From Paracamarosporium sp. OC-R06-R3 (Eukaryota; Ascomycota; Dothideomycetes; Pleosporales; Didymosphaeriaceae), in contig JACVRA010000256.1 in the NCBI GenBank assembly GCA_019828545.1, forward strand, positions 1 to 64,000: DNA of 64,000 bases, written 5' to 3'. Made by a program: the position numbers and the translations under genes. The notes under the pieces are model-generated. The model made no database searches, had not been told where the DNA came from, and saw only the letters and a list, made by a program, of their open reading frames with translations. Every line of letters begins with the position of its first letter. Positions within the stretch are counted from its first letter, which is position 1. Positions 53,001 to 64,000 of the stretch are shown here, one piece after another.

Positions 53001-53899
53001 CCCGCCCAATCAGGAGCGAGGCGGCAGCAGCCCTGCGCCGCAACGGCCGCATCCAAGAGTCGAAACCGCAAGCATGACGGTCAGAGACGTCGTAAGCCGC
53101 AGCTGAGGCCGGTGGCGACTCGCGCCTGCACTCGCTCCTGCACCCGCTCCTGCACCAGGCTCCTCTGGGCCTCGAGCCGTGGGCCGAGCGTCGCGGCCAC
53201 GACGCATGCGTGCTGACGGCACCGCCCTCGCCATTGGCCGCCGCCCACACAGCCGCCCGCCGCCGGCATGAATCAGGGCTGCTGCTTTGTTGTTGCCCGC
53301 GCTAGCGGTCCCACCCATGCCCGCAGGGGCGCGACGCGCGCGACGCCGCCGGCCTGCCCGCCCAACCCCGCCCGGGCCTAGCGCCGCCAGGCAAGCCCGC
53401 CTTCGCCATCCCAAGCCCACTCCATCCAACGCCTTCGTCATGGCGCCCCTTGCTAGGCCCATCCCTCCCTATATTTACAGAAACCGGGGCCTCCACCGGC
53501 CAATCGCCTCATCGGGCTGCCCAGACACAAGCACATATCACACTGCTGCCCAGCCGTGCTCTACACCCATACATCATATCCCGCCTCACGCTCCACCTCA
53601 TATACCTACCACACGGCCTACCCACGACCACACTCCCTTACCATCGCTCCCTATCCGCCTCGACTCAATACAGCCTCACTGCCCGGTCATCCATGGGATC
53701 TCTGTCTTTGTAATACGTTGCCGTTTCTCTCTCTCTCTCTCGCGCGCGCTCCGTCACGGGACTTGCCTTGGACCCACAGACCCAGTCACAGTCATATCCA
53801 GTCCCTTCTCCCCCCCCCAGGAGTACTTATCATCCCGTCCTTGAGGCCTTCAGTGGACCGTCGAGGACTCTCTACCCCCAACCACTCCCCAACCACAGC
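47078..53899. other. 6.8-kb gene-poor region upstream of the kinase
   Basis: I find no recognisable protein, transposon, tRNA or rRNA here. Frames up to 174 codons (for example 52182-52706 minus, 53010-53462 minus) sit in GC-rich DNA, are Arg/Pro/Ala-rich and show no domain. The composition drifts from AT-rich near 47.2-48 kb to strongly GC-rich at 52.5-53.5 kb. The last 400 bases look like a kinase promoter and leader: CT-rich runs, a (TC)8-(CG)4 tract at 53726-53749 and a C9-AG at 53810-53820 that could be a 5' UTR intron acceptor. Long leader RNA, noncoding RNA or distal control elements are possible. Confidence 0.55.
53726..53749. repeat. (TC)n-(CG)n dinucleotide tract
   Basis: Eight TC units run straight into four CG units about 160 bases before the kinase start codon, in the likely 5' leader or core promoter. 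Confidence 0.8.
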
Positions 53900-55262
53900 A
53901 TGTTGCAGACCCCTCCAGCATCTCCCACCCTCAATGGATTTTGTGCGCCCGAGGACCGCCTAGGCCAGATTCTCGCCGGAAGACTGCAGCTGACTGGCAT
54001 CTTAGGTGTTGGTGCCTATGGAGTCGTCTACACAGCCGTGGACATCCAGACCAACACTCCTTATGCCGTCAAGGCCCTGAACAAGCTTGGCCTGGAGCCC
54101 AGACAACGAAAGTTCCAGCAACGGGAGATCCAGCTCCACCACCAGGCCAGTGCTCACCCCAATGTTGTCTCCTTGGTAAAGATCATGGACGCCCCGGACT
54201 GCACATACGTTGTCATCGAGTACTGCCCAGAGGGTGACCTGTTCTCAAACATCACCGAGCAGGGCAAGTATGTTGGTAATGATGCCCTAGCCAAGAGGGC
54301 CTTCCTCCAGATTTTGGACGCCGTGGAATACTGCCATTCTATTGGAATCTACCACAGGGACCTCAAGCCGGAGAACATTTTGGTTACTGACCAGGGAATG
54401 ACCTGCAAGCTTGCCGATTTTGGTCTGGCCACCAATGACCACATCACGTCAGATTTCGGCTGCGGCTCGACTTTCTACATGTCGCCTGGTAGGTTCATGG
54501 TTTGCTTTTTTTTCTCTCTCGTCCAAAGTCACGTGCTAATTCTTGGCAGAATGCCAGACCTCGGCACCCAAGGCCTACTCCTGCTATGCGTCGGCGCCCA
54601 ACGACGTGTGGAGCCTTGGAGTGATACTGGTGAACCTGACCTGTGGTCGCAATCCCTGGAAGCGCGCCTCGTTCGAGGACAGCACTTTCCGCGCCTACAT
54701 GAAGGATCCCAAATTCCTCAGGTCCATCCTCCCCATCTCCCCCGAGTTGGATTCCATCATGAGGCGCATCTTTGAGTTCAACCCGGTCAAGAGGATCACC
54801 ATTCCCGAGCTCCGTGGGTTGATTCTGCGATGCCCCAGGTTCAACGCAACAAAGTCAGCGGTTCCCACACCCCTGCCTTCTCCTCCCTTCGCTCCAGTGG
54901 ACTATGCCCAGGACGCTTCTTACAATGGATGCTACCAGGCCGTCCCTCCTGCGGCTGCCCTTCCTGGCCCAGTCTACTCTCCACCAGTGTGGGAGCTTCC
55001 CTCTCCCCAGCACTCCACCTCATCCGGAAGTTCAAACTCGGACAACGAATCTGTGTTTTCTTCTTGCTCCTCAGCTTCGTCCGCTTCCTCAACTTCCTCC
55101 TTCAACAACATCAACCCGGCTCAAAAGCCACCCGTTCGTCACTCTACATACGTTTCCCCCCCACCAACCAATGGATGGTTTCACCCCTTGTTCCAAGCAG
55201 CCAACCTGGTCAAGCATGTGTCGTTCCAGCCACCGATGATGGCTCCGGTACATGTCTACTAG
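53900..55262 (+). CDS. Ran1/Sks1-like serine/threonine protein kinase
   Basis: Exons 53900-54488 and 54550-55262 give 433 residues. The kinase domain fills residues 25-310: G-loop GVGAYG (36-41), catalytic Lys58 in PYAVKAL, HRDLKPEN (152-159), DFG (173-175), and SPE in place of APE at 195-197, all intact. The block FYMSPECQTSAPKAYSCYASAPNDVWSLGVIL is typical of fission-yeast Ran1/Pat1 and budding-yeast Sks1/Vhs1 kinases, which control the switch between growth and sexual development and glucose signalling. The C-terminal 120 residues are Ser/Pro-rich. The start is the first ATG after an in-frame stop at 53711. The gene lies alone within about 13.5 kb, suggesting extensive transcriptional control. 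Confidence 0.92.
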
Positions 55263-58200
55263 GTGGTTAAGCTTCCACGTGGCCATCGCTCATACACTTG
55301 TTCCCGATGCGTCCATTTCCCTTTTACGTTTAAAAAGTCATGACGAGATGATATTCTTCAGCGGCTGTTATTGCACGGTGCCAGCGCGGACCAGGATTCC
55401 CGGCGTTTTCCAAAATAGACCTTCAGCATCAAATCTACCAGGCCAAAGGATCCAACCCTATTTCTATTCCGGACCGAAACCGCCTAGGATTAGAACATAT
55501 GTACTACGTTATTTAACTTGCGGGAGGCCGAAGCCTAGATGGCGAGGTTGCTTTTCTCGTTTTCATGTGTGGATATTTGCGCAATCTAGTTGCACGAGAC
55601 TACGATTCTAGGAGAGGAACTTCTTGTTGCATTTCATGGGAGTTGTTTGTTTTCACCATCGACGTTGGATCCGGCACAGGACCCAACTGTCATTTACAAT
55701 CATTTGCTTTTCCTTTATTCTTATCAAAGATACCAGAGCAGGTTATAACACCTTTTGGCTCACACTGTACGGTAGTTGTCCAAGGAAAAAAAACGGACTG
55801 AGAAGTCTTGCCCAGCGGCAAGTTGAACGACAATAACAAAGAACACATTCAGGCGATGCAGCGAGCGTTGCATCGCCAAGGCAAACACACACGCACCTTG
55901 TCCAAGATGCACCCGTGAAGACGGCGTGATCTCACCACTGCGAATGCCGTGGATCGATCTCAGACCGCATGCCAGTCCGCTTTTCCCGTCTTCGTATGAA
56001 GATTGACAGCGCCAGTCGAAAGTCGGTGACACAAGACACGGCACCAATGCACCACCCCTGCCTCGCGTCGTCTTGCAAAAAGCAACCATCTGAAAACGGT
56101 CGTCTGCCTTCGCCCAAGTGAAGCAGCCAACCACCATCCATGCACCTCCCACCCGCATCGAGTTGGCTGGGCGGAGGGCTGGGCCGGGGCGCACACGCTT
56201 CGCGCATGCTTTGGCGCATGCACCGTTTGCGCACTGTCAGCAGCGAGCGAATGGCAGGCGCAGCAAGGCCCGAAGGTTTGCAAGTGCACCATGCGAGGGT
56301 GTAGCGTGCAGTAGACTGATTTGACAGATGGCATGGGCGAGAATTGAGCCGGCTACTAGGTTTGCCTCCGCCTTACAGGCGTAGCATGCTTCCTCTAGCC
56401 CATCGGTGGCTAGCAAGCCCGGCGTTGCTCAGCAGCCCACGGCAGATTAATGACGAGATGCTCGATCGAGACTCCATGTCTTGCGCTGCCTGTGCATGCC
56501 GCTTGTGTGTTTTGGTCCGAGGCTGAGCGTGGCATCCCCAGCGCCAATGCTCCCAGATGCAGCCCCCATGTACGCTCGACGACTGGATATTGACTGTGGG
56601 CTGGGTTCCATGTATTTGCTGCAAGGCAATCGCAAGGGAGTCTGTATTGTCAACATGATCGCTGCTAACGTCTTTGTTGAACGAGACTACCACCACCGCC
56701 AGGCAGCCGTCCCGCGTCTCAGCCATCCTCCAGACGAGAACTTTGTCCCGTCGCGGGGCTGAATTCACAGCATGCACATCAGCTGTTTGTTTCGCGCACA
56801 AGTACGTATCCACACGTACCGGGGCGTCACCGGAAATCACGATGCACCGTTGCCTGTGTCGCAGGAAGCGTTTGGCGGCGTCGAATCCGTGGTCATCTGA
56901 CGAGCCACGATTATCAAAAAGCAACCTCCTGCGAATAGGAAAACAGAGAGGTGCATCCACCGTCCAGCACCTTCGCTGGTGGCGCAGGCCTTGACGAGAT
57001 GGCGTGCAGCCCGTGGTATCATGATCGGAGCCAAGCCTGCACTGGTGGCAAGCATCACGACCTGCTTCTCACGACAACAATTCCCTCAACAGCTGCCTCG
57101 GTGCTTTCCATCTCCTGTCACGTCGCAGCCGACCCACCGTCGCGGATGCTAAATTGGAATGCCGCTTGATTGAGAAGCCTATCGAATGCTCGGGTATCCA
57201 CAAGTGGCGACTTTCAATGACATCTAGATGGCGCTGCGACCTGGTCTCACGCTGCACCGAATATACTGCCCATGTTTAGGTATCCACCTCTGCTCGTTGG
57301 GTGCCCAGAGTCCCATGTTGATGACTGCCGTGTAGTCCGTATCTTCCTATATTGGCGTGGCGCAGAACAATGTCCGCGACCCTCAACGGTCTGCTTACCC
57401 CACGCCAAATCCATCCAACACTTGCATTACCCTCATAGGGCAGCTACGGATTCGCTTTCGACCTTGTCGAAGATTTTTCTGTGCTTCTCTCTTGGCTGAC
57501 CGCGCCATCATGCTGGATTCTTCCGATGAATCGATGCAGCCTTCCTGCCCGGTGGACGTTGTTTTTCTCAGCCACAATTTCTCATGCAGAACTCCGAATC
57601 TGCCTCTTGGGTGTGTGATCAGGCTATGTCTGGGACATCTGCACCATCAGATAATACGTTATCTTCTGTGGCTGTTGCCTGCCTCCTACCACCCTCTGTG
57701 GCTGCACTATTCCTGCGCGTGTAATGCTTTTCGTAATGCATGCAGTCTCTCGCCGATGGATGCTTGCTTTTTGACTCAATCCCAAGTCCGGTCTTACAGA
57801 GTCTTCTTGTTTCCATCACCTCGTTAACAAGTCCGCGAGATGCGTCGTATTCCCCAACTCGCATGTTCCTTCTTTGTTGGTATAGGATGAACAGTCGTGG
57901 TTTCACGCGTCCAAGCCTCAAGCTAAGCTCAACGTGTACACTCCAGCCAGCTCATTGTATGACCAAAGGCTTAGCCATTGAACCACAGATATCAGAATAC
58001 GCACCGCGATCCAAGCCGACCTTCCAATGACATGTGTCAGCTTGCGTGGTCTGCCTTCTCTGTTGCGAGCTTGTCCGTCCTCGTCTTGAAAGCCGGTCAA
58101 CTCCATTGTGACACTGAGGTGTTGCTGATGGGCTTAGAGATGTGTCGGTTGGTCACACAACCCGACTATCTTCAACGTCCAGCCGTTGGGGGAACATGAC

Positions 58201-60583
58201 ACGACTTGGTCTGATGGTTGCACTGTCGCCCACATTCCCCACCCATACGCCATATACCGACATGATCTCGCTTCCTGAGCCAAGGGGTTCTTCGCCTGCA
58301 GCTCTTCACCCGAGTAGCACTGCTGCATCTCCAACCTTTGTGCTCTCCAGCCAGCCCCCTGTGTCACGTTGGCCCGGTGTGCTCTTCAACCCTTGCAGCT
58401 CCACGAGGTACCGACTGTCAGCTCCAGCGGCTACCGGTCTTTGTGACCGATCCGAGAAGGCAACCGGCTGGGTCGGGTTGTTGCGGCTCTCGGAAAAGCA
58501 CTCTGATGTTCGGGAGGCTGCATCTCGTAGTCAAGTCCGTTTGTATGCGAGTGAGCCAGCACGTGTCGAACAGCAGGAGATGCAATGTCTCAGTATCGCG
58601 GACGAGACTTGGCCTTTACAATTTCGTTCCTCTGTGAGTGTGCCAGTGTGGTTGTCTTCACTTTCTACCCTAGGACGACTTACAACGTCGAGTTGCAGTG
58701 CTGGGTTTGACGAGGAACGTTGGAAACGACGGTGCGGCCTCTCCCAAACGCGACTGTACACAAGAACCGGCAGCGTAACCGCGTTTCGAACCCTAAATGT
58801 GCAGGATCTCAAGCAAGAAGTAGCACACGTTTCCGTAGCTCCCCATGTGGAAGCAGCGATGCCGCCTACGACTTAGCATCTTCAACACAACGTCCTTCAC
58901 CGGCTCTTGCCATCCCTTTCTTCCTCGCTTTTCCATCGCCCTCATAAGCTTTGCGACTAAGGCTGTCCGCCGTGTGTCTGTCATACCTTATCGACCGACG
59001 AGTACTCGGTACTGCATGCATGTCCCTCCCGTCATGTCCTGTCCCGAGCCAATACAAGAGCCCCCGGACGCAAACCGAAGAGTTCAACGTGGAGCTATAA
59101 TAAAATGATCTGCCCGTGAACCAGAGTTTGGTTCTGCGGCTGAACACGTCTGGAATTCGGGACGGCCCATGCTGGCAGGCGCTGCAGCATCGAACCGAAA
59201 CTCTCCTGGACGCGCCGTATCGTCCGCCCGGTATCGGTTGTGTACACCGAACCGCTGTTTTACTGGCGCCATAACAGCCTGTATTACCCATCCTGAGCAT
59301 GGCTCCTATGCTCCTTGAACGTTGCTTGCTTAGTGCACAGCGATCGTCCTTCTCTTTAAGCTCAGCTTGGCCTCCGGATCTTCGCTAAGGTGGGTTGCCA
59401 CCCGTCTGTTGTGTACACCTGCGGCATCCCTATCTCTTACCGAGCGAAACGTCAATCAATCATCCCGATCCCTGTTGAACGCTGTGGAGAGCGTCTGTCC
59501 CACATGCAACATGCATCGGAGATTTTGAAACCAATCAGACCCTAGAGCCTTCACAATGCAGTGCCACCTATAGGGTTCACAACATTGATGTTCTCTTCCC
59601 CGCATTAACACCACATTGCCACGAGGCAATTAGCTCCAGCGCTGCCATCTCTGCAGCCGTATCGGACTGACTTGACTCTGCAGGCGCTTCTCGTTGAGAC
59701 GGTCCGGCCTTTCCCAATGCATGTACTTGGTTTGTGCCGCGGTGACAGCTCTTCGGTAGACCTGAGCTCCGTGAAACACCAAGGTACCCTCGTTGCCACT
59801 TTTCACCGCTCCGCCTCTGGTCTAGAATCCCTTTGTGACCCCATCGCTCACGGTACGTGAATGGGGACTCAACGGGGTTGGGAGGCCTGTTAATGCTTCC
59901 TTCCTTATATCCTAGTTGGATACAAGTTACAATCGAGTTATTCTACCGCTGTGCCGCTCTGCAGCAACTTGCAGTTGGAGTTTCAACGGTCGAAGATCCA
60001 TCACGTCTTCTATACCCTGCCTAAATGGACAGTTCTTGCGCACCGTTTTCACGGATGGTTGGTACATTGAACCATGATAACAATCACCTGTCCAACCCGA
60101 ACAATGAATGCACTTGTTCTCATAGAACATCTTTGTCTAGATTGGTAAATACTACTTTGATATAGATTAGTGGTGCAAAGTCGCTGGCTACATATATGAG
60201 TAGCGGTGACTATTCGGCATTTAGTACCACATTGCCGTCCATAGTACCATAGGTGAGTATACCTACTATCTCGAGAGCATCAAATGTGATTCTACGTTGT
60301 AACAGTGATCAAGCGAACGTTCTGTGGCAATGTACCTAATACTATCTCAGCAAACAAGGTCATGGAGGATCCTTCTTTTGGGTGCTAACTATTTCAAGTT
60401 AGAGAACGATGACTAAACTACCGCTTTCGAGTGATGCCCTGGTCATCGCTCTTAGACGTGAGCGATCTCATACGATTTCTCGTGGCGACGCGTTGTTAGC
60501 CATGTGAACTACAAACGAACCCAAGCGCGTCTGCGTTACTTGAGCCCTGGGTAATTGATCCGCACTGACTCGTAGCATTGATC
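55263..60583. other. 5.3-kb gene-poor region downstream of the kinase
   Basis: No recognisable gene, transposon or structural RNA. The longest frames (56373-56960 minus, 195 codons; 58142-58876 plus, 244 codons from a GTG) show no domain, signal or intron-supported extension and overlap equally long frames on the other strand. The 3' UTR of the kinase should occupy the first few hundred bases. The stretch 59.9-60.5 kb is AT-richer and likely holds the promoter of the next gene. Confidence 0.5.
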
Positions 60584-61873
60584 ATGCAGACAGACAACCA
60601 CCTAAAGCCTTCATTAAAAAGGCACACCGCGCCATTACCCTTCTTCAATTCCACGCGTGCTCTTTTCGTACCGGAGACTGCGAGCTCAACGTCAGGGCAA
60701 TCACCGTCTTCCGGCCAAGCAACCGCTCCAATCGATGCCGCAAATCGCGCCGCCGTACCCACCTCGCACCCTGCAGTAACCTACAAGTGGACGTCGCGAA
60801 ACAATCGCAAAGGCCGACATGCTGTTACAATAGACCCGAATCGTATATCCTCAGAAGAGAAGCACCTAGCTCCTATACCAACAACGTCATGGCATAGGAT
60901 AGCGGCTGGCATATGGCGGATGTTCACCGCCTTCCCTGTATGGGATATATCGTATGATGTGGCTACGATGTTCACATTGGGCAGTATCATATGGGTTATC
61001 AATGCGTTCTTTGTATGGCTCCCACTTGAGTCTCCCGGGACAGAGTTCCGAAATGAAGAATTGTACGGGGGCGGCATCACAGCTTTCATTGGAGCGACCA
61101 TTTTCGAGGTGGGATCATTTCTACTGATGGCTGAAGCCGTCAACGAAAATAGAACGGCTTGCTTCGGGTGGGCTTTGGGGCGCGCCTTTTCCCATGACAG
61201 CGAGAAACATTCTGCGGATGCGTTGTGCCTGCGACCTACGAAATCCCATTGCACTCATCATCACATAAACAAGCGGAATCTTGTCGGCACAGCTAAGAGC
61301 GAAAACATGATGCCACACCCAGTCTCTGACCTGTCACCGATCTCGAAATCATGGATATGGTTTCCATCGAAACGGGAGCTCCGCTTGCATTATTTCCGCG
61401 AGCTGGGGTTCTTGGCTTCTCTCACGCAACTGTTTGCTGCGTCGGTCTTCTGGATCTCGGGATTCACCGCGCTTCCGGGAATATACGATAAGATGTCACG
61501 CGTTGTGACCATCGTGCTGTATTGGACCCCGCAGGTCGTTGGCGGCACGGGCTTCATCATCTCGGGCGCGCTCTTCATGTTGGAGACGCAGTCGCGCTGG
61601 TATAAACCTGCGTTTACGACGCTTGGTTGGTGGATTGGCGCGTGGAACCTTGTAGGTGGTATAGGCTTCACGGTCTGTCCTGCGTTCGGATATGATGAGA
61701 GCAGCTGGGCACAGTACCAGGCTTGTTTGAGTACGTTCTGGGGCAGCTGGGCTTTCTTGATAGGAAGCGTCCTGCAGTGGTATGAGAGCTTGGAGAAGCA
61801 CCCTGTCGAAGTGAAGAATTCCACGAAGAACAAGCAGGTTGAGGACAACAATGGTGACAGTAGACTTGAATGA
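60584..61873 (+). CDS. Fungal six-TM integral membrane protein, unknown function
   Basis: A continuous frame encodes 429 residues from the first ATG. A hydrophilic N-terminus of about 110 residues is followed by roughly six membrane segments (near residues 122-145, 165-188, 285-305, 315-340, 350-372, 383-405), with a 90-residue His/Ser/Lys-rich loop between the second and third. Motifs such as VWDISYDVATMFTLGSIIWVIN, TAFIGATIFEVGSFLLMAE, QLFAASVFWISGFTALPGI and STFWGSWAFLIGSVLQWYESL are familiar from many unnamed fungal membrane proteins. No transporter or enzyme signature is visible. A CTGAC...TAG acceptor-like sequence (60566-60576) just upstream leaves open an additional 5' exon. Confidence 0.75.
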   Translation: MQTDNHLKPSLKRHTAPLPFFNSTRALFVPETASSTSGQSPSSGQATAPIDAANRAAVPTSHPAVTYKWTSRNNRKGRHAVTIDPNRISSEEKHLAPIPTTSWHRIAAGIWRMFTAFPVWDISYDVATMFTLGSIIWVINAFFVWLPLESPGTEFRNEELYGGGITAFIGATIFEVGSFLLMAEAVNENRTACFGWALGRAFSHDSEKHSADALCLRPTKSHCTHHHINKRNLVGTAKSENMMPHPVSDLSPISKSWIWFPSKRELRLHYFRELGFLASLTQLFAASVFWISGFTALPGIYDKMSRVVTIVLYWTPQVVGGTGFIISGALFMLETQSRWYKPAFTTLGWWIGAWNLVGGIGFTVCPAFGYDESSWAQYQACLSTFWGSWAFLIGSVLQWYESLEKHPVEVKNSTKNKQVEDNNGDSRLE

Positions 61874-62629
61874 AAGTAGGTTTGTGATCTGAGCGACCCC
61901 ATCTAGTCAGCTCGAGATTGCAGCTAACAGAAGTATCGCTTGATCGCACTATGATTACGATGGATGACCTCAGCTTTCATCAAAAACGCCTTTGCGATTC
62001 ATTGATATTGTTTCTCGTTATTTGTGACCTATCGCTTATTGCCCCCATTATCGTCGCTTTATTTCGTCTGAGATGGTGAACAAAAGGCTTCGTCAAATCT
62101 TTGGCACAAGTGTGCATTTTGTGAATGCATTGAGCATTCGATCAAGAGAGAATAGCCATTGTCGTCATGGATGATGGCGTGGAGCTGCAAATGAACGACG
62201 GAGGGAAGGCGCGATCAGTGACGGTCACGTCTTTCTGTTGCAAATCACATTTTGCAGCACATCCACAACGAAGCCTTTCTCACTCTTCAAGCAGCTACAG
62301 CACTTTCTACAAAATTTAAGAGCTCCTCTGAGCTGTATCATTTCTGACATTTGCAATACATGGAACGTCAATCGCTTTTGATGGAAACATATCCTTCTGC
62401 ACCACCTGCACCCCCCGACCCTTAAATGGAATCTCACCGAATATCTTGGCCTAGATCCATAAGCAGGAGGGACAGTGAAAGTAATAGATATTGCAAATAC
62501 TTCAACAGACTCTACGATCGCACGGCGGCGGAAGTACTGCACACGTATGTCAACAACGGAGAGCATGCGGTCTAGCCGCGCCACGAGACGCCTTCCGCTG
62601 TAGCTCCTTTGGCGATAGGAGTGATCACC
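61874..62629. other. Intergenic region
   Basis: About 750 bases between the membrane protein gene and the transporter pseudogene. No gene is seen; the 186-codon minus-strand frame at 62225-62785 overlaps the transporter and has no domain. Confidence 0.55.
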
Positions 62630-64000
62630 ATGGAAGAAACTATTGTTATCGACATTCCGCCAGATCCGAATCTCATTGATTGGGAAGGCAAGAAGGAACA
62701 GTCGTGCCCGCTGAACTGGCCAAAGTGGAAGAAGGCCTTCAATATCGCCGCTATCACGTTGATGTGTGTAACTCAGTGAGTACATCGTATAGTCCTACAG
62801 GATTGCGATCTGTTGACACTCCACAGTGCCTTCGTAGCCACCGCTTTCATTCCTGCGATTTATGATATAATGGAAGTCTTTGGGTCGAAATGTATACCTG
62901 TCCGCGTTCATTGTTTCCGCCTACCTCTTTGGCTCCGTGGCCGGTCCTCTCTTTATCGTACCACTGTCCGAAATATTCGGTCGTGTTCCCATGCATAATT
63001 TCTGTAACCTTCTCTTCATTGGGTCTACCTGCTGGTGTGCGGTCACCGAGACTCTAGGCATGCTAGTCGTAGCGCGATTTCTTGCCGGCTGCGGAGGCGG
63101 AGTGCCCCATGTTCTGGCAGCAGGCAGTATCCAGGATATGATCAGGGGTACCGCAGGCCAGCTACTTCTAACTATGTTGGCGATGACGTTGTACCTCACT
63201 CCAGCTATCAGTCCACTCGCAGGGAGCCACATCTACGCCGTATTGGGCTGGCCGTGGATATTCTGGATTATAGCGATCATGGACAGCTTTTGTGTCAACA
63301 CAGCATTTTCTCTACTGTACGAAACCTATGAACCAATGCTTCTTTGAGGAGAGGCTAACAAAAGACGGCGACGCACTCATGATTTGGTCCTATATACACG
63401 ATTCAAAGCCAATTCAAATCAGATCATCCCTAGTCGCTGTTGAAATGCCATGCCCCAGCTCTTACGCATATTTGTTTCTTCCTCTTTCTTCGTTGTTTCA
63501 TTCTTCCCTGCTACTGGTTTTGTGTTCTTACACATCATTTACATTACTCTTCCGCAGGCCTTATTTTCTGTCTATATCTGGCAATCAAAGAACTCAGGCC
63601 TTGTTTATCTAGGAATCGCAGTGGGTATCCTAGTTGATTTAACTGGTGGAGGTGCAGTAAGCGACAGTTACATGAAGATGCGAGCGAGAAACAATGACAC
63701 GAAGGCGGAAGATAGACCCATTCCTCTCCTTTGTTCTTGGCCGTTGATAAGTATTGGACTATTTTTATATGGAAATACGATGTACCACAAAACGCACCGG
63801 ACCTACCCGATTGTTGGTTTAGGACAGCTGGATGCTGGAGTAATATCCGCCATTGTAAGTCGTAATCCTCTTGCTGGCTCTCACCTCCTCACATTATACA
63901 GCTGTTCAATTGCCTCTATATTATTGACACATTTCCTGCGAAGTCCACTTCTGGCTTTCATCTGAATATCCTTCTGCAACCATTGTTGGGCGGTGCAATC
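62630..64000 (+). pseudogene. Broken MFS drug/polyamine transporter (DHA1, Tpo1-like), partial
   Basis: Exon-like segments 62630-62775, 62827-63854 and 63902-64000 together resemble fungal DHA1-type multidrug or polyamine exporters: NWPKWKKAFNIAAITLMCVT, FVATAFIPAIYDIMEVFG, YLFGSVAGPLFIVPLSEIFGR, ARFLAGCGGGVPHVLAAGSI and LAGSHIYAVLGWPWIFWI. The product cannot be translated. After EVFG, near 62881-62885, the frame shifts by one base. Further on, two TGA stops lie in the same frame, at 63345-63347 (after YETYEPMLL) and 63441-63443. Similarity continues past each, so they are lesions rather than the end of the gene. Splice signals are still intact (GTGAGT donor at 62776, GTAAGT at 63855). The 3' end lies beyond the window. 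Confidence 0.8.

Noticed and set aside
52166..53462. Several 110-174-codon minus-strand frames in GC-rich DNA
   Set aside because: Pro/Arg/Ala-rich and mutually overlapping; no domain, no plausible signal or introns.
56373..56960. 195-codon minus-strand open frame
   Set aside because: No recognisable motif, Arg/His/Ser-rich composition as in shadow frames, and no splice-supported extension.
58770..58805. Possible tRNA T-loop (GTTCGAAAC on the minus strand)
   Set aside because: Flanking bases do not form a five-pair stem and no acceptor stem is present.
58142..58876. 244-codon plus-strand open frame downstream of the kinase
   Set aside because: It starts at GTG, has no domain or conserved motif, and overlaps long frames on the opposite strand; chance is likely in GC-rich sequence.
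47078..60583. Gene-poor tract as a transposon or RIP-degraded island
   Set aside because: It lacks the AT-rich TpA-heavy look of RIP, terminal repeats and any transposase or polymerase similarity.

Overview
This window comes from a filamentous ascomycete nuclear genome (Pezizomycotina, probably a Dothideomycete; the class is an inference). The signs are short spliceosomal introns of about 45-80 nt with GT...CTRAY...AG signals, three fungal Zn2Cys6 regulators, an OXLD1-like protein, a Ran1/Sks1-type kinase, a peroxisomal fructosyl-amino-acid oxidase and a secreted family-78 glycosidase. There are no operons, ribosome binding sites, CRISPR arrays, rRNAs or tRNAs that I can see. I rebuilt most gene models by joining exons across introns, so spans often cover several short reading frames. 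Exon coordinates are given in each entry.

Layout. 1-2 kb: no supported gene. 2-7.3 kb: a secreted/anchored DUF7137-type protein (+) and the transcription-coupled repair ATPase RAD26/CSB (-). 7.8-11.8 kb: a peroxisomal amadoriase (-) and an UNC93-like MFS transporter (+) sharing a divergent promoter. 11.8-13.4 kb: a gene-poor gap with a 221-bp MITE flanked by TA. 13.4-21 kb: an accessory metabolic block with a DJ-1/PfpI protein, an alpha-L-rhamnosidase-like GH78 enzyme, an aldo-keto reductase and a Zn2Cys6 regulator. 22-27 kb: an unrecognised 698-residue acidic protein and a 577-residue protein with CDK-site-like repeats. 27-36 kb: mostly housekeeping genes (OXLD1-like, DPM3, SmgGDS-like armadillo protein, CrdA-like copper-binding peptide, AP-2 alpha adaptin). 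36.8-47 kb: a NADAR protein, two more Zn2Cys6 regulators, a secreted beta-lactamase-like serine hydrolase and a type I membrane protein.

47-60.6 kb is about 13.5 kb holding one convincing gene, a Ran1/Sks1-like kinase. The stretches on either side (6.8 and 5.3 kb) show no recognisable coding sequence or transposon. 60.6-64 kb has a six-TM fungal membrane protein and, running off the edge, an MFS transporter pseudogene with one frameshift and two in-frame stops.

How they work together (inference): the oxidase/transporter pair may import and degrade Amadori compounds. The GH78 enzyme, with two CreA-type sites upstream, may form a small carbon-utilisation group with the reductase and the regulator. 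I found no clear new multi-gene system. The strongest oddities are the gene-poor tract around the kinase, the MITE, the decaying transporter, Zn-clusters split by introns (one with a 21-nt microexon) and two tandem TAG/CAG acceptors.
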